NCBI RefSeq assembly: GCF_013408425.1
Contig: NZ_JACBYV010000001.1
Coordinates: 558,001 to 622,000 of the forward strand
Source of the DNA: Pseudomonas flavescens
GTDB taxonomy: Bacteria; Pseudomonadota; Gammaproteobacteria; Pseudomonadales; Pseudomonadaceae
Direction: 5' to 3'
DNA: 64,000 bases
In this document: positions 1 to 8,753 of the stretch, piece after piece
Numbering within the stretch: position 1 is the stretch's first letter
How the letters are laid out: every line of letters begins with the position of its first letter
The notes under the pieces: generated by a model
What the model saw: the letters and a program-made list of their open reading frames with translations, nothing else
Databases searched by the model: none
What the model was told of the DNA's origin: nothing
Translations under genes and position numbers: made by a program

Positions 1-499
1 GGCATTGTCGGCTGTTGCCCAGTACCTTCATCACCATGTCGGTGTTTTCCAGCGGCGGGAAGCGCACCCGCAGGGCGATGTCGAAGCCTTCGTGGAGCAG
101 GTCGACGCGCCGGTTGGTGCTCTCGATGAACAGCTCAACGGCCGGGTAGCGCTGCATGAAACGGGTCAGCATCGGCCCGACCCAGGAGTTGAGCAGGGTG
201 GTCGGGCACGCCAGGCGCACCAGGCCGCGAGGCTCGCTGAGGTTGCGTTCGATCACTTCGGCGGCACCCTCGGCCTCCACCCGCATGGCCACGCAACGCT
301 GGTAGTACTCCTGGCCGATTTCCGTGAGCGAACAATGGCGGCTGGTACGGTGCAGCAGGCGCACGCCGAGGCGCTCCTCGAGCAGGGCGATGCGTCGGCT
401 GAGCTTGGACTTGGGTATGCCCAGAGCGCGGCCCGCGGGGGCGAAGCCGCCGTGCTCCACCACTTGGGTGAAGTAGTAGAGGGTGTTGAGATCTTCCAT
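1..499 (-). CDS. LysR-family transcriptional regulator (partial, 3' end outside window)
   Basis: The ATG at 499-497 opens a frame that stays open to the left edge, giving the first 166 codons of a LysR-type regulator. The N-terminus shows the winged helix-turn-helix pattern (LNTLYYFTQVVEHGGF, then PKSKLSRRIALLEERLG and LLHRTSR). The start of the effector-binding domain follows. The rest of that domain lies outside the window. The gene is divergent from ycaC with a 160-bp gap, so it may control it; that is inference from position only. No strong ribosome site precedes the ATG. Confidence 0.9.
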   Translation of the reverse strand, partial: MEDLNTLYYFTQVVEHGGFAPAGRALGIPKSKLSRRIALLEERLGVRLLHRTSRHCSLTEIGQEYYQRCVAMRVEAEGAAEVIERNLSEPRGLVRLACPTTLLNSWVGPMLTRFMQRYPAVELFIESTNRRVDLLHEGFDIALRVRFPPLENTDMVMKVLGNSRQC

Positions 500-659
500 C
501 AGTATACCGTTCTGAAAATGGAACGCTGTGGGCGAATTTTGCTGTCTGGTGCATCAAGGGTGTCGAATTTAATCTTTACCACATGCAGCGACAACTGCAC
601 GACACCAAACGAATCCAGCCGAACGACTCGGCAGCCCACTGAAAATAGAGGATCGCGCC

Positions 660-1292
660 ATGACCACTTCCTTCACCTACAACCGCCTCGACAAAGACAA
701 CGCCGTCGTTCTGCTGGTCGATCACCAGGCTGGCCTGCTCTCGCTGGTGCGCGACATCGAGCCGGACAAGTTCAAGAACAACGTGCTCGCGCTGGCCGAC
801 CTGGCCAAGTTCTTCAACCTGCCGACCATCCTCACCACCAGCTTCGAAACCGGCCCCAACGGCCCGTTGGTACCCGAGCTGAAGGCGCTGTTCCCGGATG
901 CGCCGTACATCGCTCGCCCTGGCCAGATCAACGCCTGGGACAACGAAGATTTCGTCAAGGCGATCAAGGCCACCGGCAAGAAGCAGCTGATCATCGCCGG
1001 TGTGGTGACCGAGGTGTGCGTGGCGTTCCCGGCGCTGTCGGCGCTGGAGGAGGGCTTCGATGTCTTCGTGGTGACGGACGCTTCCGGTACCTTCAACTCG
1101 ATCACCCGTGACGCCGCCTGGAACCGCATGTCCAACGCCGGCGCTCAGCTGATGAACTGGTTCGGCGTGGCCTGCGAGCTGCACCGCGACTGGCGCAACG
1201 ATGTGGAAGGGCTGGCGAAGATCTGCTCCGACCACATCCCGGACTACCGCAACCTGATGACCAGCTACGCGGCCCTGACCGGCAACAAGTAA
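660..1292 (+). CDS. ycaC: YcaC-like isochorismatase-family cysteine hydrolase
   Basis: 210 residues, very close in my memory to E. coli YcaC over its whole length. This is an isochorismatase-like fold with a Rossmann-type core and a catalytic nucleophile Cys. The expected Asp is in LLVDHQAG (Asp21) and the Cys is in GVVTEVCVA (Cys120). The physiological substrate of YcaC proteins is not settled, so only 'hydrolase' is safe. The ATG has AGAGGA about 8 nt upstream. It stands alone, divergent from a LysR gene and followed by a strong terminator at 1312-1338. Confidence 0.9.
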   Translation: MTTSFTYNRLDKDNAVVLLVDHQAGLLSLVRDIEPDKFKNNVLALADLAKFFNLPTILTTSFETGPNGPLVPELKALFPDAPYIARPGQINAWDNEDFVKAIKATGKKQLIIAGVVTEVCVAFPALSALEEGFDVFVVTDASGTFNSITRDAAWNRMSNAGAQLMNWFGVACELHRDWRNDVEGLAKICSDHIPDYRNLMTSYAALTGNK

Positions 1293-1311
1293 AGGCCATT
1301 CGGCGAGCATG

Positions 1312-1338
1312 AAGGCACCTCCGCGCAGGTGCCTTTTT
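1312..1338 (+). terminator. Rho-independent terminator of ycaC
   Basis: A perfect 9-bp stem AAGGCACCT / AGGTGCCTT with a 6-nt loop (CCGCGC) ends in a run of T, 20 bp after the ycaC stop. Confidence 0.85.
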
Positions 1339-1500
1339 CTCATTGGCATGCAGCGCCCCGCCATCGGCAAAGCGCCGCTGCGCCTGATCGGCCGGGACAC
1401 ATGAGGTCATAAACGCCCCCTCTGACCGTAGGGCCATTAACCCGAACCTTTCAGCAGGTGCCTTCGTCGTACCAGTACCACCAACGTGCTGGAGAGGGTA

Positions 1501-3858
1501 ATGCTGACTGATCCGAAGACCCGCTATCGACCCTATACCGACGCAGCCGGTGGCTGGGGGTCGGCCAAGTCCGTGGCGCGTATCGTGCTGCGTGAACAGG
1601 CGGTGGTGAAGATCGGCGCGGCGTTGCTCAAGCAGAACAAACCCTCGGGGTTCGCCTGTGTGAGTTGTGCCTGGGCCAAGCCCGGTGACACCCACCCCAT
1701 GGAGTTCTGCGAGAACGGTGCCAAGGCCACGGCCTGGGAGCTGACCGCGAAACGCACCGGCCCGGAATTCTTCGCCCGGCACCGCGTGGCCGAACTGCGC
1801 AACTGGTCGGCCTACGCGCTCGAACAGCATGGCCGGCTGACCCATCCGATGCGCTACGACGCCAGTACCGACCGCTACGAGGAAACCAGCTGGGAAGCCG
1901 CCTACCAGGAAATCGGCGCCACCCTGCGAACGATGGAACCGGACGAGGTGGTGTTCTACGCCTCCGGGCGCGCCTCGCTGGAGGCCTCGTTCATGTATCA
2001 GCTGTTCGCCAGGGCTTATGGCACCAACAACCTGCCGGACAGTTCCAACATGTGCCACGAGAGCACGTCGGTGGGCCTGCAGGAAAGCATCGGCGTACCG
2101 GTCGGCACCGTGACCCTCAATGATTTCGAGCACACCGACTGCCTGCTGTTCTTTGGCCAGAACGTCGGCAGCAACAGCCCGCGCATGCTTCATCAGTTGC
2201 AGGAGGCGCGGCAGCGCGACGTGCCGATCATCACCTTCAATCCGCTCAAGGAGCGTGGCCTGCAGCGCTTCGTCAACCCTCAGTCACCAGGCGAGATGCT
2301 CGGGCCGAACTCGACGCAGATCAGCACCCAGTACCATCAGGTGGCGATCGGTGGCGACACCGCTGCGGTCACCGGCGTGGCCAAGGCGCTGCTGGATCTG
2401 CACGACGCGGCCCTGCAGCGCGGTGAGCCTGGCCTGCTGGACGACGCATTCATCGCTACCCACACCAGAGGCGTCGAGGACTTCATCGGTTATGTGCGCG
2501 AGCAGAATTGGGCCGAACTGGAGTCCATCACCGGGCTCAGCCGTGGCGCCATGGAAGCGACGGCGCTGACCTATGCCCAGGCGCAGCGGGTGATGATCGT
2601 GTATGGCATGGGCCTGACCCAGCATCGTCAGGGCGTGCAGAATGTGCAGATGCTGGTCAACCTGCTGTTGCTGCGCGGCAATATCGGCAAGCCTGGGGCG
2701 GGTATCTGCCCGGTGCGTGGGCACTCCAACGTGCAGGGCCAGCGCACCGTGGGTATCGCCGAAGACCCGGCCAAGGTGCCGGTCGACCTCATCGAGCAAC
2801 ACTTCAAATTCAGCGTGCCTGAGAAGGTCGGGCTGTGCACCGTCGACGCCTGCAGCGCCATGCTCGACGGGCGGGTGCGCGGCTTCGTCAGCCTGGGGGG
2901 CAACTTCATTCGGGCGGTGCCCGATACCGCTCGGATGGAGCCGGCCTGGCAGCGCCTCAAGCTCAACGTACAGGTGGCCACCAAACTCAACCATTCCCAT
3001 CTGTTGCCGGGTGAGCAGGCCTGGCTGCTGCCGTGCCTGGGGCGCATCGAAGCCGATCGGCAGGACGGCGTCGAGCAGAGCCACAGCACCGAGGACAGCA
3101 CCGGTTGCATCCATGGCTGGCACGGCAGCAGCGCGCCAGCCAGCGAGCACCTGCGCTCCGAGCCCGCGATCATCGCCGGCCTGGCGCTCAGTACCTTGTC
3201 ACCGCAGGTCGCCATCGACTGGGACGGCTGGCGCCGGGACTACTCCCTGATCCGCCAGGCGATCGCCACGATCTACCCGGAGATCTTCCGCGACTTCAAT
3301 CAGCGCATGTGGGAGCCGGGCGGTTTTCACCGGCCCTTGGGCGCGGCGCAGCGTGAGTGGGCCACCGCGAGCGGCAAGGCGCAATTCGTTACCCCGCGGC
3401 GGTTGAGCGTCGATGATGACGTGCAGGCACCCTATGTGCGGCGTGACGTGCTGCAATTGATGACGATCCGCAGCAACGACCAGTTCAATACCACCATCTA
3501 CGGTTACGACGACCGCTTCCGCGGCGTGTATGGCACCCGCTCGGTGATCTTCATGAACACCGACGACATCGTCCGCCTTGGGCTGGCAGCCGGCGACTGG
3601 GTGGACGTGACCACCGCGGTACAGCCGGAAATCGAGCGGCGGGTCGGGCCGCTGCAGATACTCGCCTACGACATTCCCCAGGGTTGCTGCGCGGCCTACT
3701 ACCCGGAGTGCAACCCGCTGTTGCCGCTCTGGCATCATGCCGAGCGCAGCAAGGTCCCGGCGGCCAAGTCGATACCGGTGACGCTGCGTCTCAGCGATGC
3801 GGTGGCGCCAGGTGACACCCTGCCACAGCATTCGGCAGTGATTGCCTCGCAGCGTTAG
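1501..3858 (+). CDS. FdhF/YdeP-family molybdopterin-dependent oxidoreductase
   Basis: About 785 residues, the usual length for YdeP-type members of the molybdopterin oxidoreductase family, which are related to formate dehydrogenase H. The opening motif AAGGWGSAKSVA and a CxxC (FACVSCAWAKPG) are typical of this subfamily. The large catalytic domain (GRASLEASF, SNMCHEST, YGMGLTQHRQG, RGHSNVQGQRT) is followed from about residue 630 by the molydopterin-binding C-terminal domain (RSNDQFNTTIYGY, MNTDD). A cytoplasmic redox role, with E. coli YdeP linked to acid resistance, is family knowledge. An upstream in-frame GTG (1486) exists, but GGAGAG at 1491-1496 favours the ATG at 1501. Confidence 0.9.
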   Translation: MLTDPKTRYRPYTDAAGGWGSAKSVARIVLREQAVVKIGAALLKQNKPSGFACVSCAWAKPGDTHPMEFCENGAKATAWELTAKRTGPEFFARHRVAELRNWSAYALEQHGRLTHPMRYDASTDRYEETSWEAAYQEIGATLRTMEPDEVVFYASGRASLEASFMYQLFARAYGTNNLPDSSNMCHESTSVGLQESIGVPVGTVTLNDFEHTDCLLFFGQNVGSNSPRMLHQLQEARQRDVPIITFNPLKERGLQRFVNPQSPGEMLGPNSTQISTQYHQVAIGGDTAAVTGVAKALLDLHDAALQRGEPGLLDDAFIATHTRGVEDFIGYVREQNWAELESITGLSRGAMEATALTYAQAQRVMIVYGMGLTQHRQGVQNVQMLVNLLLLRGNIGKPGAGICPVRGHSNVQGQRTVGIAEDPAKVPVDLIEQHFKFSVPEKVGLCTVDACSAMLDGRVRGFVSLGGNFIRAVPDTARMEPAWQRLKLNVQVATKLNHSHLLPGEQAWLLPCLGRIEADRQDGVEQSHSTEDSTGCIHGWHGSSAPASEHLRSEPAIIAGLALSTLSPQVAIDWDGWRRDYSLIRQAIATIYPEIFRDFNQRMWEPGGFHRPLGAAQREWATASGKAQFVTPRRLSVDDDVQAPYVRRDVLQLMTIRSNDQFNTTIYGYDDRFRGVYGTRSVIFMNTDDIVRLGLAAGDWVDVTTAVQPEIERRVGPLQILAYDIPQGCCAAYYPECNPLLPLWHHAERSKVPAAKSIPVTLRLSDAVAPGDTLPQHSAVIASQR

Positions 3859-3947
3859 CCGCTGTTCGGGCACGGCGCCTAGCTGTGCCACGCCGCTGAG
3901 GTACTGCGCGACCGACCGCCAGAGCGATCGGCCCGCGCGGTGCGGCA

Positions 3948-4172
3948 TCAGTCCTGCTGACGAATCTTGCGCTCGGCTTCCTGGGACTTCTCCCGGATCT
4001 TCTGCGCTTCCTGTTCCTTGGTCTTGATCGAGGTCGGGGTGATGACGCGGTCGATAGCTTCGGTTTTCTCTCCTGGCCTTTGAATCTCCTTCTTCACCAC
4101 GTTGACGTCGTCGCCTTGCACATCCTTGGCCGGAGCGTTCGGTGGGGTCTGATCGATCGGTGTGTTGCTCAT
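3948..4172 (-). CDS. Small charged hypothetical protein
   Basis: 74 residues, very polar, rich in Lys, Glu, Gln and Pro, with no membrane segment. The C-terminal half (KTKEQEAQKIREKSQEAERK) looks like a single charged helix. The ATG has a good GAGGAG site 7 nt upstream, which supports real translation. It is convergent with the YdeP-type gene. I do not recognise the family; it resembles the small, likely stress-associated hydrophilic proteins common in Pseudomonas, but no function can be assigned. Confidence 0.7.
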   Translation of the reverse strand: MSNTPIDQTPPNAPAKDVQGDDVNVVKKEIQRPGEKTEAIDRVITPTSIKTKEQEAQKIREKSQEAERKIRQQD

Positions 4173-4368
4173 GTCGTTCTCCTCGTTGGCGAATGGGCTC
4201 TACAGTTAGGAGGCCGATCCGACGGGTGAGTTCGGACAATTCCCGTCTGTATCCGGATGCTTCCAAATGGCCGTTTCACGGCCTCCCGGGTGCAGAAACT
4301 CGGAATCTCTGGTGCTGACCCGGATCGAATGAAAGGACGTTCGACAACCACGATGCTGGAGAACAAAC

Positions 4369-4824
4369 ATGGGCGAATTCAGGATTTATCTCGACGACGA
4401 ACTGCTGTGTGCAACCCGCTCACCGGTGCTCGCACAGGCTGCCTGGCACCGCGCGTCGCGTGATGCCAGGGTGGCCGAGGCGGGCGGTACGGTACGTGCT
4501 TACGAGGGCGAGGTGACCGTGGCGGAAATGCACCCGGAACCTCGGGTTGGTCATCCCTGGCCGGACGGCCGTGATCGGCAGGCGGATCTACGCGACGTAT
4601 GGGACAGCCTGTTGCGGATGCTCGCGCAGCAAGGGCTCGATGACCAGGCGCTGACCGATGCCCTGAACCGCTTCGGCCTGAAGACCAGCAGTGTGCAGGC
4701 GACGGTGCATGATGACCTGGGAGGGCGGACGATTCCGTCGGCGGCGGAGCTGGTGGTATTGCTCGAGGCGATCCAGCAGGCGCAGCCAGATACGCGCTCG
4801 CGGACTGACGCTGGCGGTTACTGA
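4369..4824 (+). CDS. Hypothetical protein
   Basis: 151 residues starting MGEFRIYLDDELL, preceded by GGAGA about 6 nt upstream. The N-terminal 60 residues look like a compact beta-rich domain resembling small 'received character' proteins (LAQAAWHRASRD, VRAYEGEVTVAE). A helical C-terminus follows (DVWDSLLRMLAQQGLDD). No signal peptide or membrane helix. The stop overlaps the end of the convergent gene 4818-5084 by 7 bp. Function unknown. Confidence 0.7.
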   Translation: MGEFRIYLDDELLCATRSPVLAQAAWHRASRDARVAEAGGTVRAYEGEVTVAEMHPEPRVGHPWPDGRDRQADLRDVWDSLLRMLAQQGLDDQALTDALNRFGLKTSSVQATVHDDLGGRTIPSAAELVVLLEAIQQAQPDTRSRTDAGGY

Positions 4825-5084
4825 CGCAGGATAGTGTTCATGCGGTGGCGTTCGAAGATAGCCGGGGTTTCGGCGCGAACCCGGTCTTCGATCAGTTGAA
4901 TGATCGCGAACACTTCCATGGGTGTCAGTGACGTTTTGCAGGGAATGTCACTGACATGAATGGCGGTGGATGAGTCGGGCTCTTCGAGAGTGACGCTCAT
5001 GCGCGTGGGAGAGTCCAGGGACGCTTGTACAATAATTGGCGAGAAATAGTTGTACAACAGGGCCATCGCGTCCAGAAATCTCAT
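4818..5084 (-). CDS. Hypothetical small protein, paralogue of 39158-39379
   Basis: 88 residues if begun at the ATG at 5084; an upstream TTG at 5114 and an ATG at 5066 are alternatives, and none has a strong ribosome site. The first 50 residues match the product at 39158-39379: LDAM.LLYNYFSPI against LDAIYALYNFFNPI, and both end the block with a conserved PC after a beta-rich stretch. The tails then differ: here it is helical (LTPMEVFAIIQLIEDRV). No function is known to me. Codon use is slightly AT-richer than its neighbours. Confidence 0.65.
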   Translation of the reverse strand: MRFLDAMALLYNYFSPIIVQASLDSPTRMSVTLEEPDSSTAIHVSDIPCKTSLTPMEVFAIIQLIEDRVRAETPAIFERHRMNTILRQ

Positions 5085-5177
5085 TGTTGCCACAATAATC
5101 GCTCTCGACGTCAAGCCTGAAGGGTGGCGTTATAATGTCGGCTTAAAAGATAGTGTCAATTCCGTTCAAGTAACCGG

Positions 5178-5402
5178 CTATTTACTGTGTTCGGGTGAAG
5201 AGGGTGGTTTCGGCATGCCGCGTGGCCCGGCATATCCCCAGGCGATTATCCCGAATAATGGGAGCGCTATTATCGCCACGGCCCATATCAGCCGAGTGTT
5301 GAGGCTCTTATCGCTGCGCCACAAGTTCATGATCGCCACCAGATCGATGAAAGCGATCACGACAAATGCGCCCAGCCAGAAATACAGCGAGGGATCGTTC
5401 AT
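5178..5402 (-). CDS. Small inner-membrane protein with PLDc_N-type domain
   Basis: 74 residues with two predicted membrane helices (about residues 6-26 and 39-57) and a short loop bearing DKSLNTRLIWAVAIIALP. The pattern, including PLFGIIAWGYAGPRG near the end, matches the small 'phospholipase D nuclease N-terminal' membrane family (PLDc_N), which has no catalytic residues. The ATG has AGGAG 10 nt upstream. It is probably a free-standing membrane protein; its function is unknown. Confidence 0.75.
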   Translation of the reverse strand: MNDPSLYFWLGAFVVIAFIDLVAIMNLWRSDKSLNTRLIWAVAIIALPLFGIIAWGYAGPRGMPKPPSSPEHSK

Positions 5403-5863
5403 GGTAGAGCTCCTGTTTGAGAGGGCGGAGGCCTTATGAGCAGGGCTCCTCGGGGCTGCGTAGCGGGTAGGCTGGCTTGCAGGCGGCTTGATGGCAGTCG
5501 TCCCCCAGCATGCGAGATCGCATTGCCATCTTTATGGATATAGCGCGATTCATTCACCGCTATATAAGGGTACGAAGTGCACCCGGATATTAAGTTCGTA
5601 TGAAGGGATGGTCGGTGACAGGAATAGTGATTATATACAAGTATATAATCGCATCTTGATATCAATCGCCTTCGCCCATGCGTGCATGATGCCTGCCGAT
5701 AAGTTTGCCGTTCATGCATTTTGCACTGGCCGATTAATCAGGGCTGAAGCGAAGTCCGCGGAAACCGGGGCATTGCAGCGTCGAGAAAGTTGGCACGGGT
5801 GATGCACTTATTCATTTGCAAAGAATTGATAAGTGCGCCACTTCTGCCAATAAGGAATTCTCG
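5403..5863. other. 461-bp AT-rich intergenic region with palindromes
   Basis: No convincing gene on either strand; the frames here have poor composition and lack ribosome sites. The stretch 5540-5720 is clearly AT-richer than the flanks. It holds a perfect 10-bp inverted repeat at 5629-5650 and a 10-bp palindrome TTGATATCAA at 5656-5665, described separately. It probably carries the promoter of the gene at 5864. Confidence 0.6.
5629..5650. promoter_or_regulatory. Perfect palindrome, candidate operator
   Basis: GATTATATAC AA GTATATAATC has 10-bp arms, a 2-bp centre and full symmetry, followed 6 bp later by a second palindrome TTGATATCAA (5656-5665). This size and symmetry suit a dimeric winged-helix repressor. 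Which protein binds is unknown. Confidence 0.45.
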
Positions 5864-6214
5864 ATGACCGTCTCTGCCATCAACCAGTTGATCACTGCCC
5901 TGCCTGACCATCAGGTCTCCATCAAACCGCGCCCGGATGGCATGTACCTGCTGACCATCAGCAAGGACGGCGAGAATGTCTTCGTCAAGGCGGTCGACAA
6001 GCAGTCGGTGATCAGCGAGGCGGGCGTGCATGCCCTGCAGCGCGAGATACTGCGCGATCGCAAGCTGGTCAGTGGCGAGGTCAACTGGAAGGGCACGGGG
6101 GCCCATTGGGTGTCGCGCAAGCTGCCGACCTTCACTGGCGCGCCAGTGAACCCGACCGCTGCGAAGATGATGTGGTCGCGCCGCAACCTCGATAGCCTGC
6201 GACCCACCGCCTGA
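5864..6214 (+). CDS. DUF3509-like hypothetical protein
   Basis: 116 residues from the ATG at 5864, which has AAGGA about 8 nt upstream; a longer in-frame start at 5816 lacks one. The first 75 residues (QVSIKPRPDGMYLLTISKDG, then a helical HALQREILRDRKLVSGE) resemble the DUF3509 pattern found in pseudomonads. The last 40 residues are basic and extended. Cytoplasmic, function unknown. It is followed by a terminator at 6230-6252. The family assignment is from memory of the pattern and is tentative. Confidence 0.65.
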   Translation: MTVSAINQLITALPDHQVSIKPRPDGMYLLTISKDGENVFVKAVDKQSVISEAGVHALQREILRDRKLVSGEVNWKGTGAHWVSRKLPTFTGAPVNPTAAKMMWSRRNLDSLRPTA

Positions 6215-6229
6215 CAGCGCGCTGGAATG

Positions 6230-6252
6230 GCCCCGTTGATGCGGGGCTTTTT
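6230..6252 (+). terminator. Rho-independent terminator
   Basis: A 6-bp stem GCCCCG / CGGGGC with a TTGATG loop is followed by TTTTT, 15 bp downstream of the stop at 6214. Confidence 0.8.
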
Positions 6253-6285
6253 GCATCTGCTTGATGGCTGAAGGGAGGCTGCACG

Positions 6286-6552
6286 ATGATGTCAGTACTC
6301 GAATTGCGGCGGATCATCGAAACGGCGTTTCTACCCAAGATCTGCCGCTGCAGCGTCAGTCACGATGATTCGCTGGTGGTGCAGATCAGCGAGCCGGCGA
6401 GCGGTGAGGTACTGGTGAGGATCATCGGCGTGCCGCGCAGCAGCCTGTCGACATCCCGTGATCTGTCCCGGTTCGTCATGCAACTGCGTAAGGAGCTGCA
6501 CGAACGAGATGCTGAGCAACAGGCGCGCGACGCGCGCTCAGCCGGCCGCTAG
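6286..6552 (+). CDS. DUF1652 family protein
   Basis: 88 residues with the DUF1652 pattern typical of Pseudomonas: ELRRIIETAFLPKICRCSV at the start, a central LVVQISEPASGEV, and a final helix near SRDLSRFVMQLRKELHE. GGGAGG lies 7 nt before the ATG; a second ATG follows directly. It is a small cytoplasmic protein of unknown function. It is convergent with the chemoreceptor gene, with only 5 bp between the stops. Confidence 0.8.
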   Translation: MMSVLELRRIIETAFLPKICRCSVSHDDSLVVQISEPASGEVLVRIIGVPRSSLSTSRDLSRFVMQLRKELHERDAEQQARDARSAGR

Positions 6553-6557
6553 CGGCT

Positions 6558-8357
6558 TCAGGATTTGCCCAGCAGCCGCGACGCATCGAAGCCCATGCGC
6601 ATGTTGCCCCAATGGCGGCCGTCGAAGATGAACGGCACGTCGATCTCGGTCATGATCTCGCCGGTGTCGCGCAGGTAGGTCTGTAGCAGGAAGCGCTGGG
6701 TGTTGGTCGCGGCGCGCAGGCCCACCGGGTCGGAGAACATGCGCTTGTTGCGGCACACCGGCAGGTCGACGGCGCGATTGCCGGTCGGCGCTTTCGATAC
6801 CCAGCTGTTGTTCACCGGGCAGTAGCCCTTGCTGTCGACGATGAAGGTGACGATGCCGCCGGCCGTACCCTTGGTCAGCTTGTCGATCTCTTCCTGGCAG
6901 ATCTGCGCGAAGCGCTCGGTGTAGCCGGTCATGTACTGCTTGGGGTCGGTGTTGGCAATCAACCGGTAGTTCTGGTCGAACAGGTTGACGCCTTCGCGCT
7001 GCAGCGCGGCCAGGCGAACCTGCAGGATGTCGCGGCACTGGCTGGCGCGGGTGATGGCAGCATCCAGCTCACCCTGGCCCAGCACGAAACGACCCAGCAA
7101 GGTCTGCACCCGCTCGGCCACCCCGGACAGATCACGGGTGGCGGTGGCGGAGCGCTGCATGCGCTCGTCGATGGCCTGGCTGTCGGCATGGATCTGCGTG
7201 ACCCGCTCGTTGATGCCGGTGTTGGCATCGGCCACCTGCTGGATGTGCTCGGCGATTTCCGCGAGCTTGCCGTTGGTGGATTCGAAGTCGACGATCATGC
7301 TTTCGAAATGGCCAGTGGCGCGTTCGACCACCACCTGGGTTTCCCGGGCACTGGTGCTGATCAGTGCGGTCTGCTCGTGGGTCGAACCCACTTCCTTGAG
7401 CATGGCGTCGATGTTCTGCGAGATGTCGCCAGTGGCGCGGCTGACGTTCTGCGCCAGGGTGCGTACCTCGTCGGCCACCACGGCGAAACCACGGCCGCTT
7501 TCTCCGGCGCGGGCGGCTTCGATGGCCGCGTTGAGGGCCAGCAGGTTGGTCTGCGAGGAGATCTGCTGGATCAGCCCGACGATGGACTTGATGTTCGACG
7601 AGCGCTCGTTGAGGGCGGAAACCAGGGTGCCGAATTCGTTGAGGCTATTGGAGATGGCGCCGATGTTGCCGGTCACCTCCAGCAGTTCGGCGTAGGAGTC
7701 GCGCGCCATGCTGAGGTTCTGTGCGGTGGTGCCGGAGATCGCCTGGGTCTGTTGCGACACTTCTTCGATGCGGCCGACGGCGCTGTTGCTCTCGCTCATC
7801 ACTTCATTGGCGAAGCGCGCCTGGTGGGTGGCGCTCTCGCTGGAATCGCTGATGTTCTTCAACGAGCGGGCGGACTCCACGGCGATCTGCACGGTGAGTG
7901 CCTGCACGTTGCTGATGATCTCGCGTTGCTTGGCCAGAAAGCGGTTGCAGGTACTGGCCAGGGTGCGGATTTCATCGTGGGTCAGCAGGGGCAGATCGCG
8001 GGACAGGTCACCTTCGCCGTTGGCGATCTCTTCCAGGGCGCGGGTCATGTTGTCGACCGGGCGCACGATCAGGTGGCGGAAGTACCAGACCATGAAGCTG
8101 ACCATGCCCAGGGTGAACAGCGCACTGAGCAACAGTGCGTTGCCCAGAGTGTCGAGCTTGGCTTCGACGCGGCTCAGCAAGGCGGCATCGATCTGCGCGG
8201 CATGCAGTTGCTGAAGGATGTCGGCACGCAGGCTGATGGCCACCCAGAACAGCAGGCCACTGACCACCACCAGCAGAAAAAGGCTGGACAGCTTCTTGGT
8301 CAAGGTATCGAAAAAGTGCATCTCGATCGAATCGTACAGCGACTTCAACGACTGCAT
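6558..8357 (-). CDS. Methyl-accepting chemotaxis protein with C-terminal sensor-like domain
   Basis: 599 residues. Two membrane helices (about 24-46 and 73-93) enclose only about 25 periplasmic residues, so there is no periplasmic ligand domain. HAMP follows ([20 protein letters not shown]), then the signalling domain with the canonical hairpin tip ([32 protein letters not shown]). After the signalling domain, about 150 extra residues (about 450-599) contain several Cys ([22 protein letters not shown]). They end in [18 protein letters not shown], a pattern like the end of Cache/PAS sensor folds. The sensor is probably cytoplasmic and C-terminal. CAGGAG precedes the ATG. Confidence 0.92.
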   Translation of the reverse strand: MQSLKSLYDSIEMHFFDTLTKKLSSLFLLVVVSGLLFWVAISLRADILQQLHAAQIDAALLSRVEAKLDTLGNALLLSALFTLGMVSFMVWYFRHLIVRPVDNMTRALEEIANGEGDLSRDLPLLTHDEIRTLASTCNRFLAKQREIISNVQALTVQIAVESARSLKNISDSSESATHQARFANEVMSESNSAVGRIEEVSQQTQAISGTTAQNLSMARDSYAELLEVTGNIGAISNSLNEFGTLVSALNERSSNIKSIVGLIQQISSQTNLLALNAAIEAARAGESGRGFAVVADEVRTLAQNVSRATGDISQNIDAMLKEVGSTHEQTALISTSARETQVVVERATGHFESMIVDFESTNGKLAEIAEHIQQVADANTGINERVTQIHADSQAIDERMQRSATATRDLSGVAERVQTLLGRFVLGQGELDAAITRASQCRDILQVRLAALQREGVNLFDQNYRLIANTDPKQYMTGYTERFAQICQEEIDKLTKGTAGGIVTFIVDSKGYCPVNNSWVSKAPTGNRAVDLPVCRNKRMFSDPVGLRAATNTQRFLLQTYLRDTGEIMTEIDVPFIFDGRHWGNMRMGFDASRLLGKS

Positions 8358-8549
8358 GCCGCAGCTCCTGGCTAAGAAATATCCTTGGGTTTCCTTTTAT
8401 TCGACCGGCAGCGCGGAAGCTTTAATGGCCAGCGCAGCTTTCGGCGACGTTACGCGCTTAATCCAAGGGAGTTGTCCGCGCGAAGGGCGCGCAGTTTAGT
8501 GCCCCGACTCAGGCAGTTAAAGTGCCACCATCGACGATTGTAGCTGCTG

Positions 8550-8745
8550 ATTGGCGATTGCATTGCAAGGGTGGGCCGGGGCGCGTAGCCGACGCTTGCC
8601 TGCGCGGCCCGACCCATCCACCAATCGCCAAACGCAGTGGTGGATGAAAAGAGCGTCATCCACCCTACATACAGCTGACCGTAGCGGTGGATGAAGACAG
8701 CGTCAGCGACGTGCTCCGCTCCACCCTTCATGGCCGTGACGGCGT
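8550..8745. repeat. REP-like intergenic inverted repeats
   Basis: The 396-bp gap 8358-8753 has no gene. TTGGCGATTG near 8550 is mirrored by CAATCGCCAA near 8622. Next comes a tighter dyad GTGGATGA / TCATCCAC near 8640-8665, then a third partial copy of the GTGGATGAA segment near 8687. The 'gtggatga...tcatccaccctac' type is a dispersed intergenic repeat in pseudomonads. Coordinates are approximate. Confidence 0.55.
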
Positions 8746-8753
8746 CGGGTGGG

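Noticed and set aside
5..1111. Long plus-strand frame across the LysR and ycaC region
   Set aside because: It is the shadow of two real genes in other frames and its composition has no protein-like pattern.
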